Below the pieces are notes generated by a model. It was not told the DNA's origin. It did not search any database and saw nothing but the letters and a program-made list of their open reading frames with translations. From assembly GCA_013368445.1 (NCBI GenBank), contig JAACJO010000025.1, forward strand, positions 23,463-87,462: a DNA stretch of 64,000 nt, written 5' to 3'. The translations under genes were made by a program, and so were the position numbers. The stretch is from Leucocoprinus leucothites. Taxonomy: Eukaryota > Basidiomycota > Agaricomycetes > Agaricales > Agaricaceae. Of this stretch, positions 37,914-48,585 are shown piece by piece. Within the stretch, counting starts at the first letter, position 1; each line of letters opens with the position of its first letter.

Positions 37914-38882
37914 TGTAGAGATCGGACGTCGCGTGACGTCATATCACCGCCATCACACGTCCTCTCTCTACTACTGATTAAGTCCTCTCCCTCTTCGACA
38001 ACTCCTCATCTACTAACCGATATCCCACTACCCTGGCAACAAACCGATCGTCAAACATAGCCGGCAACTATATCAAGACGACCCTGCAGATTCAACACTC
38101 AGTAGCCGCCGCTTACAGCCACTATCCCCCTCAACTTTCCCCTTCCCTCTTTCAATTCCACATGGCCCTTTCCTCTCTCCATTCTACACTTTCCTTTTAA
38201 TACTCGCTACGCATATTTCGCACTCAGCACCAACGCCTCAACGCAACCGAGTTAGGGCTTGTCATCCAACTGACAAAAGTCCGAACATTTAATGTTTATT
38301 TTATATTCCCTTTTCCATTCCTCCTCTCTTTCTCCTTCTAAAAATCTAATAAAATCGTCATTCGTGCTCCGGCTCAACCGCTATCATTTCGTCTCATCGC
38401 CTAATGTAATAGTGTAGGTCTAAACAGCCACATGGACCCTTCTCTCCACCTACTTCTCCACCACTAATATTCCTTAGAATTCCCTTTCCCTTACAAAATC
38501 TCGACAAATCGTCTCGTAAACTGCTCCTTCCTGCTCTCTATAGTCACCTGCAACATTGTAAATAGTCTTAGAACCGTAGCTTTAAATACTGCGATGTATT
38601 TCCGTTTTTCTTTGGTGAAATTGACCCCCATCTCTCTGACTCAGTTTAGCTCTAAGTTGGAGCTTCTTAAACGTCGTTCTCACTCAAACCGGCCGCCCTC
38701 ATCATCGTTTCACTCCTCAGCAACATCTCATATCGTCGCACTAGCGCTGAGTTATCATTTCAATTAAAATCTCATTAAAAACAATCAATAATCAAACTAT
38801 CTACTTGGGTCAGAACCAACGACAGACGGACGCTGTCGTGCTCGCAAACACATCCGCACTCACCTATCCCACCTTCCCTTCA
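37914..38882. mobile_element. solo-LTR-like element, copy 2
   Basis: 969 bp, same orientation as the copy at 30840 and nearly identical to it over the whole length, differing by scattered substitutions and small indels. Termini TGTAGAG...CCCTTCA; flanked by ATAG at 37910-37913 and 38883-38886. Removing the element and one ATAG restores a sequence colinear with blocks 1 and 2. No coding capacity. Confidence 0.8.
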
Positions 38883-40414
38883 ATAGTCTTCCATATTGTC
38901 TTCCATGTGGTTGATCAATTGATCATGATTTTCCGGTGAGTATAAGGCTGACAAGGACAATAAACATTATTCTGACTGCATGTATATACTAGTATCACAT
39001 CGGTTACCGCTTGAGAGTATGAGTTGTAATTTATTCTGAGTCCTAAAAATGTCGAAGGAGGCTGTTTTCCCGCAATTTACTAGTCTCAAGTTTGGCAACG
39101 AGCATTGAAATGACCACTCATTATGTTGGGGGAGCCAACAACTGACGAATGTAGTAACAACCTTGACAATGAGTCGACCTCTTGAGTTTCAATCAATCAT
39201 GACCTCGATGTCAATTTCCTTATCTTGCCTTGAGTGAGATGCGTGGTCAGAACCAGTAAGTCTAATCTTCTCATCTTGTAGCAGTGTTTGAAGTGAATAA
39301 GTCAGAGCGGAGGGACTCGGAAGAGTGCGAATTAAGTAGGTCAGCTACTCAGTCACTCGTTTGACCACAACTCGATTTTGCCATTTTCGTAACCTTATAT
39401 AATAACAGCACACAGTAGTGGAGCGGAAGAATGTAGTAGTTGTAAGTGTGACCTGGTCGGTTCTCAGGTTCTCTCGGCACTTGCGACTGTCTCATGGGAC
39501 GGGACGGGACGGGTAAAGTATATGGTCAGGTTTCCTATAGACTTGTTACCGTCGGAGTGAATGAGCATCTACATGAAGGGGCCGATTCTAAGTTGACCGT
39601 AATCTGAATATATTTTAGAGGTTCTGACCTCTTTTACTTCCAAGGTCCAAGCCAGAGCCGTGGGAACATCATTATGAGTGTTTGATAGACGCTCTATGGT
39701 GGATGGGCGTTGCCCCCTCTTTTGAGCCATCGTGCTCTTGCCCATACACAACAGATATGTCAGACTCAATGTTCGGGGAAGTCCTTGCGGTTTGTGTTAC
39801 GGCTTGTTGCGATATTTGTTCTGGCTTTATTCTGGACTTCACCTCCCTTCGTATGTCTGGCCGTTCCGTTCGTTTTGCAACTGTTTAACGCTGAGAATCC
39901 TCAGGCCATTCCTGCACGGATTTAGCAGGCTGTTGCAATAGTAAAGCCTATGATGATTCTACATGGGATGAACATGAACCTTTGATACGACACAGCGAGA
40001 CGCAGCGACAACAGCCCGGACAGCAATCTCCTATGGCTGTTAGCACAAATCATAGCAGCTCGTGAGAGGTTGTGTGTGCCATATGTTAATGTGCGGTTTG
40101 CTAGATATGTGAGCACACTCATTTCTTATAATACGCCTTGCTGATTTCATTTATAAGCTGACTCCGGTTGTATACTATATATCCATGACATATGCAGTCC
40201 AGCGCTACGTGTATCTTAGCGGGATAGAGAAACAAGGTTTATCGCAGCAACAGGCCAGCAGGCAGCTCTGGTCAACCGAGTTTTGTTCTAAATGCATCAT
40301 ATAATGGCTAATCTACAATTGTTGAAATGCGTGTTCATGCACCAGCCCCGCAGCTGCCTGTGCTCATCAGTATCGAAGAGTAGTGAGTCGAATGTCTCCT
40401 CAGACACCCATCCC
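38883..40414. other. end of block 3 and unique spacer
   Basis: 38883-39945 is the terminal spacer of the block, with a short GGGAC tandem repeat near 39497-39511. 39946-40414 is unique and probably the 3' flank of the next gene. No gene seen. Confidence 0.5.
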
Positions 40415-42082
40415 TTAATCAATGATCTCGAACCTCGATCTACTCGTTAGTTCCAGCCAATCGCCTTGTAGAAGCCAGCTTGGTACTTTATTCATTTCAA
40501 TCCCATTTCCAGCCCGGATCCCTTTCACGGCCACAACTGGCGAGCAGCGAGTGGGTGAGGGAGAGGAAAATCCTACTGCGGTCGGACTCGACGATCTCTC
40601 GTACAACGTCTGCGAAGATGACCTTTCTCTACCGTTTTCTTGAGTATCGAGTATTGAAGGTGGCATCACCGGATAGTCCTCCTTCGCGACAGGCAATGGA
40701 GGAAGCGGAGTCTCAGCTCGCGCTCTTCCCTTTCCTTTGTCCAAACCTCTGAGCTTCTTCATCGGTCTACGATCCGGACTCAAACTCCTATCCTCGTTCC
40801 CGTGCTCCTCGTCACCACTATCTGCCTCCAAGAGACGCTTCACTCCTCCCGCCCGAACCAACCTCCAGATTTCCATCGCATCTTCAGCCCTCGCCTGGCT
40901 CCAGACGTCCCTGAACTTCTCTACCATCCATTTCTCCTCCCCCTGTCTGCTATTACCTGCTCCGCCATTTCTTTGTCCGCTGGTCAAAGATAAAATTTTC
41001 TCCGGCTCTTCAAGCGGTGCCATTACGTGCACGCCCACCACAAACTTCCCTCTAGTACTTCCGGGAACTCGACACCACGGTCTTTCGGCAACACCCTTCT
41101 GCATCTTCCTTGCCATCTCACCGAAAACCCATTTTCGGCACCATTCTTCTCTTTTCTTGATTCTCGCCTCCCGTTCCTGCGGGTCCTCAGGCAACAGTAT
41201 AACGTTGTGCATAGCAGTTATTTTGAGCTCGCCTGAGGACGTAATGAGCATACTACCCTCGTATGGCGTGTCGAGAATGTATCCTATCGAATTGAGACGC
41301 TGGAGAGCAGAGAAGACGAGCGGAGCGTCGTGGAGAGAGATGGCTCGCCCGAGCATCGGCTCTGTTACGAGACCTATGAGGGAGCCATATTCGTCAATTA
41401 GGTGGCCTATTAGGTCGTAGGTCATGTTGGTGTCTTGTAGGCGTCGATAGGCTTTCATTGCTCGATCGAGAAATGCAAGGTCTTTACTCATCCAGACTTT
41501 ATACACATCTATGTGCAACCGTCACAGTCAACTTTAGCCCCGTCAACTGAGGAAGAAAGCGATCAGGCAGACTCACCGACTTCCCGGCCCCTCCATCTCC
41601 CAAAGCGGAAATCCAGGGGGCCGATCTCTTCGAAGTCGATATCTTCCTCAGGTATCAACCTCGCCCAAGGCTGCTCTTTGATACTAAATCTGGCCGGATT
41701 ATGATCCTTTTGCACGAACATTAAGTGTCCTTTCCTGTGTCTGGATACGTAACACCAGTTCCCAGCAGAAGGTGCCCAGGAGATGGACCTTGGGTATTTT
41801 GCCTATAGACGCCACGCCACGTTACAGGTCAGCATGAGACTTTGATCGAAAGAAGCGACGAATGGGACCCACAATTTCATAAATATAAGGCCACACACAG
41901 CCACTTATACCTTCACTTTCCCGTTCGCTCGGGGTTAGAAATTCCTCCCGTTTGAACTGCACGACGACCTGCTTCGACCCTCTCATGAATGCTATAAAAA
42001 CTATTCCATCGTACTCCTCGGCTGTGATGTATTGTGTCAATTCATGCCGATGTTGCTTGTAGAATTCTCGGGGAATTTCCAT
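40415..42082 (-). CDS. unrecognised 509 aa protein, possibly kinase-like fold
   Basis: Three exons (41873-42082, 41577-41802, 40415-41508) join in phase. The N-terminal half has a GRWRGREVDVYKVW stretch, a LIGLVTEP segment and a helix followed by TSSGELKITAMHN. Their order resembles a degenerate protein kinase (glycine loop, hinge, activation region), but I find neither a clear VAIK lysine nor HRD or DFG motifs, so a pseudokinase is only a guess. The C-terminal ~200 residues are charged, Ser/Pro-rich and probably disordered, with KKLR- and KGKGRAR-type basic clusters suggesting nuclear location. The first ATG of the frame (42082) was taken as start. The gene is tandem with KRE6/SKN1, and its ATG is about 1.9 kb downstream of the KRE6 stop codon. 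Confidence 0.7.
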
Positions 42083-43963
42083 TGCGTGCCGGGTGAGAGG
42101 TCAACGCCACACTATAAAAAAGTAGCTCGGGAAGGCGGGGACTTGATCAAAGTGATGCTTTAGCCGGAGGATAAGGACGGATTTGGGTAGATGGAATGGT
42201 GATAAACCGCAGCGCTGGTGATGTTGGTGGTAAGGAGGCTTGTGGGTTCGCGGATGCACAGGATTGGGCAAGTAGGTGCCGAGGGAGAGGACGAGGGGGA
42301 AAGCAAGATTGGGATTGTGGGCGCAAACACGGTCTCAGAGGCTGGGGTGGTTGCGTTAAGGCTAGGAAGAGTGACACAAGGCCATGCGGTGTGTGTGCTG
42401 TAGCTCGAGATGATTTAGATAAGCGAATAACCCCTCCCATACAGGTTAGTCTCCATGTTAATTGTTCCCAAATAGAATATTCGAGCTCCCCGTGGTCGCC
42501 AGGGCCTTGTAACCCGCTCCACGTGCATGCGAAATCAGAAATCAAAGGAAGTCTAGATGAATCATGATGGCCCAATGCCGTCAACTACGGCGTCTACAAC
42601 TGCTAAGTGTCTAGTGTCTACCAAGTATATACTAGGTGGTAGTGTTCTTTCCCTACTGTCTGCGGCGTATCTACGCGTTGAAGAGTAAGTACCTATAAGA
42701 ATTTGAGCATTTGCTGTAGGTTTATCTTGTTGGAACATATATTTCTCCCTCATGCTTCAGAGCCAGTGATGCATTCGTGGACATTACATATCTGGCATTC
42801 CATGGTATCATACACTACATTCCGTGACAATGATGTCATTCGTTTCCATCGATAACAACCTTAGCCTGCGCCGGAAACAAAAGCAAGATAAAACGGCCCA
42901 ACATCCTCTGAAGCAATACACGGACCCACACATTCACCTATGAATACACAAACAGCTTCGACCGACATGAATCAATGAGCACCCACAAGTACTCCAAACT
43001 CGCCACGACGGCGTTACAGGTGGCATATCAGTCGGTGACCAACGCCGCAAATGACCGGGACGGACCTACTTATAATATTAGGCGCCCAATGTTTCTATTT
43101 GAGAAGCACTTCGTGTGAATTTGTTTCCATATCCGTGCCCATTCCTTGTTGCATACGAGGCAGTTCCCACCCACACTAGCAGAACGGAAGGATAGTGCGG
43201 TCACAGTATTGTGAGTTCTCTCTGAGAGACGTTGGAGGCATGCTGAAGATCCTCGCCTTTGAAGCCGATGTGCTCCGGGGCGAACCATCCCGATCGGAAG
43301 TTCTCTGATGATCATGCAGCTTCCGGGTGCCCCTCTGGCGTCGATGCGGGGGTGGTCATGTTGCAGGAAGCAAATACATTGTACGACGATGGTGGTACGT
43401 GCCACACTCCTTTGGCTGACCATAAACCGTGCTTCTCGCGGAAGTTTCACCCTTGGTGACGATCCGGTTAGTAAATCCACCCAAGTTCATGTTGTATATC
43501 ATTATCAGTATCAATGAGTACTACCACTACTACTCTTGTTGTTCTCCTTTAAGGCACTTATGCTACATGTATCGTTTTGAGAAAGGCTGAAACGCCGCAT
43601 GGCGACAGGCGTGGCAGAGCGTCGTTGCGTATACGAAGACAGCTCAAGATCATGTATGATTCCGTCAGCATCCCACTAATACGGCGTGACAAAAGAAACC
43701 CTTGATGCTGACCTTTAAAATAAATTGGCCTCTTTTCGCAAAACAGAATGTACGAAAACGTAAAGTGCGATGAGCGATGTACTACAGTGCCATACAACTG
43801 GGCCGAGGTCGCCACAGAACAGAAAATAAGTTATTTAGTAGTTACTCTACTGTATATATCATTAACGATCGTCCATCCCGACTTCATTCAATTTCAAAAG
43901 AAACATGCCGACAAGTACCTACGATAACGAAGGATAACGAGGATTGATGTATCCCGATTCGGA
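42083..43963. other. 1.9 kb spacer
   Basis: It should hold the promoter of the 509 aa protein gene and the KRE6/SKN1 3' UTR. Frames of 120-145 codons exist on both strands (42147-42584, 43070-43480), but none shows motifs or splice signals. Confidence 0.5.
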
Positions 43964-46453
43964 TTAACATAGTTGCCACATCTTCACAGAATCGCTGTCA
44001 GGCGATGTGAGCTTAGGGGTTTCGCAGTCCGGGATGCCAGCAAGACTACATACACGACGAGCGAGCGATCCTCGGGATCACTGGACCAAGTGGGTTGCCA
44101 TTGTTGCCGGGCACGCCAAAAGTCACCCATAGCAGCTGAAAATCACCATCAGTATCATTCGTGTCAAGAATCGAAAGAAACCCGGAAAAAAGCATGGATG
44201 TCATAAATCAGAGCCTGGACTTACTGTTTGATCCATCAAGCCAAGGCTTCTCTCCACTACGATCAGGGAACCAGCCGTTCGTCCCTCCGACGGCAACGTT
44301 CAATATGAGATAGAACGCTGATAAAAACCACAAGGGATTTTACAACAACAAATCATAAAAATAAGGAACAGTTAAGCGCACATAGGACCAAGCGGTGTTA
44401 GTAGGTGATATGAAGGTGATTATAGTAGGACACATACGCTGATCAAACGGCGCTGATTTGGTTGCATTCGCCCAGGGATTGTCCAGGATCACTGCCTCCG
44501 ATCCATTTTGAACAACTCGCGGGAAATCACCACGATCCCAAAATGACTCTTTCACCCTAAGATCTAGAAGATGATGCAACCTAGTATCAACGTAGATACG
44601 ACTGGAAACTAAGTGTCAGTACCTGAAGGTGAGATAAATCGATTCATAGCTTACATGAAGTCCTCGGACCATTCCAGGGAATAGGTATGGAAGTCGTCAG
44701 CATAGCTTGTACGTCGCTGTGTCCACCAACCATAGGTTTGCCAGACACGGTTCAGAAAGGGTGCCGGTCCCCAATTTAGCGAGCCGCGGACATAGTTACT
44801 GCCCCTGATTATGACGAGAGTATAAGATTAGTTTGACTTGTGTACAGGAACATGAAAATGGCGTACTGTTTGGGATAACGGATACCATTTCCGCGAGCTT
44901 CCATGATGTCGATTTCACCTACACATGGAATGAACCAGTATGAGCTTATGTTTTTTTGGTCTGTCCCCCCGAGAAATTTCCAATAAACTCCGGACAAGTT
45001 ACGAGGGACATGTTTCGTAGTAACCGGATGAAGTGAATTGAACAAACTTACCGCTCATGGGCCATGAGCCATATTTGTTATCGACCGGAAGCATCCAGAT
45101 GGCTGGCCAAAGCTAGATCATCGCACAAAGACGACGAGCGTTAGCCATCGCATAAACACCATTTTGTGATATACTACTAACCCAATCTCTGGAGAAACAA
45201 AGCAGTGGCACGCCGTCAGAAGTGTGGAAGTAATAAAATCAAATAAGACTCACCCCTTGGGGATTTTGGCCCTAACCTCCACTCGGCCGTATTTGATACT
45301 CACAGTCTTCCTCGTACTGATTCTAGCGCTTTGCACGGGATTGATGATCTGACCACTAGTAACATTGCTGACAGAAGAGCAAGCTCGGTAATACTCTGCA
45401 GCATCGAAGGTTTGGTCCATTGCTATAGTACTATTGCTGGCAAATTGGGGTATGGAAGCCGTGTATCCGAGGCCATGAGTGATGTTGAATGTACAGTCCG
45501 TGATGTTGAAGACGTGGCCATCTACGATTGCTGCGTCCCCAATGACGTCGGAGGTAAACGTCGGCGTGATGTAAAGACGGCCATTGTGCACGTAGGAATT
45601 GTTCTCAGAAGCCGTCGTCATCTCGAATTCTCCGTTTCTTTAACGCAAAAGCTGTCAGAGAAGCTTTGGATGGACCTCATTTCTCGGTTACTTACCCAAA
45701 GCCACTCATATCCACTTCACGGAAGAACTTTCCATTTTCCCCAAAGATCCCCTCCGCGGAGTCGAACCCCTCGTCCAATACGAGACAGAGGTTCTCAGGC
45801 AGAACGGGTGTATCGCGCCACGAGCTCCAGCAACGGAAGGCACTAGCCGCGACTCCGAGAAGCATCATACCGTAGGTTAAGAAGTACGCAACTCGAGCAT
45901 ATGGATCACGTGAAGAAATCCAAGGCTTCTCAACAGGTCCGCGTGCAGAAAGCATCGTGGATTTGGGACGTTCCCGTTGGATTTTGGCGGAAGGTTGCTG
46001 AGCAGTACTGTACATCGTCAAAGGGCGTGGCTTTGGTGACGCAAAACTTTCTCTGAGTCTGGAGAATGAACGATGGGAATAGTCTGCGGCTTCAAGGCGA
46101 CTCCCGTTGCCCGAGTAGAACGACGACCCGCGGGAAAAGTCAGCTATACTCGCTGACTCTGAGTGCATACCGCTCTGTGGTACCAGTAAGATAGAATCAG
46201 AAGACACAGCATGTCGGATGCCAGAGGATGGTTGTTCCGACACATTGAAGTTGGTGGTGCTACCCGGAGGTGAAAATGGGTTGGACGTCGCAGTCTGAGG
46301 AGGTGAGTAGCTCAGAGACTGTGAGCTTGACGTAGACCTTCCTGTACCAGGTCTCGAGGAGGAAGGCAGATGAAATTCGGCGATCCCGAACCTAGGCTGA
46401 GGCGGAGAAAGCGTGTCACCGTCCTGGGTGAGCTCTGTTGGATGGTGGGCCAT
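43964..46453 (-). CDS. KRE6: KRE6/SKN1 beta-1,6-glucan synthesis protein (GH16-like)
   Basis: Ten exons join in phase to 593 aa: 45696-46453, 45254-45637, 45182-45188, 45052-45112, 44867-44918, 44655-44804, 44438-44601, 44225-44317, 44054-44135, 43964-43994. Residues 1-190 are a Ser/Pro-rich cytosolic tail, a single membrane anchor lies near 195-220 (type II), and the rest is a lumenal GH16-type jelly roll. The motif GEIDIMEARG at about 404-413 holds the catalytic-type glutamates, and FYLILNVAVGGTNGWFPD and MGDFWRARQQW are further family blocks. KRE6/SKN1 proteins act in the ER, Golgi and at growth sites in beta-1,6-glucan assembly. Exon 3 is only 7 nt and supplies GDW residues of a conserved block. 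KRE6 and SKN1 cannot be told apart here. Divergent from the GT2 synthase gene. Confidence 0.93.
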
Positions 46454-48585
46454 GGCGGCTGCAAAGAACGAAGCGTGTCGAAGGCCTATATCTGGGTCTC
46501 AAAAGGCAGATCCAGGAAGCATGATTTCGAACGTGAGACTATAAAATTAGACCATTATGCCCGGCTGAGGTTGAGTGATGCGTGTCCAGGTCTGTCCAAC
46601 ACTTTTCTCTGTCCCTGACCTCGAGGTGTAAAAGGGCGGTGGTGGGAATCGACAGCTTCTGAGATTCATCGTGGTCGATTCACGAGAATCCATCATCATG
46701 ATCAATCATGATGGGGTAATCCATCCTTGAGTGGCGGACTCATCCATTGCTGTAGTACACCGCCGTCGTGATTATCGCGATTGGAGTACTGCAAGAACTA
46801 GTCTATCATAGCGAGCTCCACTGGGTATGACGAGGATACATACCAATACTCGTTGTTCCATGACGCGAGGCTCAGATTATTACATTTTCACACAGTGATC
46901 CAGAAACGATAGACGAAGGGATCACTAGCTGAGCACTCCATTCACAGGACAGCGGAAATGTCGTAGGATGCGGTAGGGCTTCTTCAGGGCAAATGGATGC
47001 ATACCTGACCTGATTTCTCAGTCGCTGGCAGATCTACGGATTAATCAGTGCTTCCCCGATTTCCGGGCTCTCATTTACTCTTCATTCCTCGTGCCTTGGA
47101 CGTTTTTCTGCGAATAAACTGACCTTATTGATGCATAGAGTGATAAGAGAACATCAGGGAAGAATTTCACTCGGATTCATTGAATGCAAACATACAATGA
47201 TCAAAGCTTATCGGATATACGGAATTGTAGTGGCCACAACACCTTCAGAACGTGCCTAGAGCTAACATAATGGTGAGATTGAAGACTTGTTGGAGGATTT
47301 TCTGGCGTTTTGATAAGAAGCTGAAGTAAATCCGAGTCAATCTGAGTGCGGAAATTTTGATACAGGGGGACCAGGGGAAGCATCAATCACGGAAACTGGG
47401 TCACTCCGACGCCTGAATCGCCCGAAAATCAAGCCTGGAAAGCTGAAATCTTTGACTCAAAAGTCAACTGTCGAAAAACATGTTCTTGTGGAAGGGCTGA
47501 ATGCGCTGATCATTGATCAAGGTGATGAAACACGTGATGGCGAGAAAACTGAAAACCCTCCAGCCAGGAACAACCTGGGCCGGAAAACATCTCTTCTTTT
47601 CTCCTTCCCACGTTTCGGCATTCCAGTCGTCAGTCGTCCAGTATCATTGTCGGTCAGGCTTAGAAACTACACTCCACTACTCTCAGAGCTATTTGGCATC
47701 GCCGTGTATACTGAGTTTCGCAGGATATGCATGGTTTCTACCTCCCAGCTGAATTTGAGAAAAGCTCAGATTGAATCTTCCATCCGTCCCACGTCTAACT
47801 ATGCCGAACAGCTGTCGGTTGACAGAGAAATGATATTGTATTTTTGTTCCTATCTTCACATCACCCACGCTTCGCGTCAATCAGTTTGGCTTACGGATAA
47901 CATGGATGCAGGTGAACAGCTTTCCCCGGAGACAAGAGCATCCCCTTGATAGGAGGTTGTCACAAACGCGGCCTCTGAGAGCGAGAAACACAAAAATTGA
48001 ATTTGCTCATCATATACCGTTATTTTCTGGAAGCAAACGGAATACAAAGACCTGTCAATCAGTAGTGGCAACTCATGGGCAAATTCCTTGGGTCTCTCAC
48101 GGATTTCGAGGCTCTTGATCTTCCGAGGTGAAAGATACAATAATGTAGTACCGCGCGGCCAACCTATCCGATCACCCTGTGGAGACAGTGCGGATCTGGC
48201 TATGTAAAGCTGCCATCGAACACGCTGCAGTTGCTTCATGAGTGGTGGGTACTGTTCCTGTTTTCGAACATGGCATCAAAAGAGAATCTCAATAACGCTG
48301 ATGGGTTTTCTTGTTCCGTCAGATTCCCTGGCCGAGACCTCTGTGAATGTGCAGGAATCTCACTATATGGGGGATTCGAGTCACTGTTTTGAGTTTGATG
48401 GCATCCTGCCCGGTCACCGACGTTCACAAGTCCGCTCAATTATCGAACCCCTTCATTGAAGGTCCCCTTTTAAACTCACAGCCCTACTTTGTTGTGGTTC
48501 TTTCGGGTCTCGACATCTAGCATCACTATCCTACTCTACTTCCCCAGGCTTTCGACTATCTTCCTCGTTAGCCACCCTAATCGCG
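46454..48585. promoter_or_regulatory. divergent intergenic region (KRE6 / GT2 synthase)
   Basis: 2.1 kb between two divergent cell-wall genes. An open frame of 165 codons at 47452-47949 (+) has no motifs and conflicts with an equally long minus frame at 47877-48239, so neither is accepted. A CT-rich tract around 48480-48560 probably marks the GT2 gene transcription start. Confidence 0.5.

Larger units (their letters stand above)
32053..39945. repeat. tandem block 3
   Basis: Third direct copy: short SAC3 fragment, metallothionein 3, kinase pseudogene, 7TM-like gene, LTR-like insertion (37914-38882), terminal spacer. The last shared bases are near 39945, after which the sequence is unique. The join between blocks 2 and 3 lacks ~180 bp of terminal spacer and part of the SAC3 fragment compared with the join between blocks 1 and 2. 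Confidence 0.85.

Noticed and set aside
40737..41420. 227-codon plus-strand frame
   Set aside because: It is the mirror of exon 3 of the 509 aa minus-strand gene, whose splice sites and phase are consistent.
47452..48239. 165-codon plus frame and 120-codon minus frame between KRE6 and the GT2 synthase
   Set aside because: They compete for the same region, show no motifs, signal peptide or coherent introns, and lie in a divergent promoter region.
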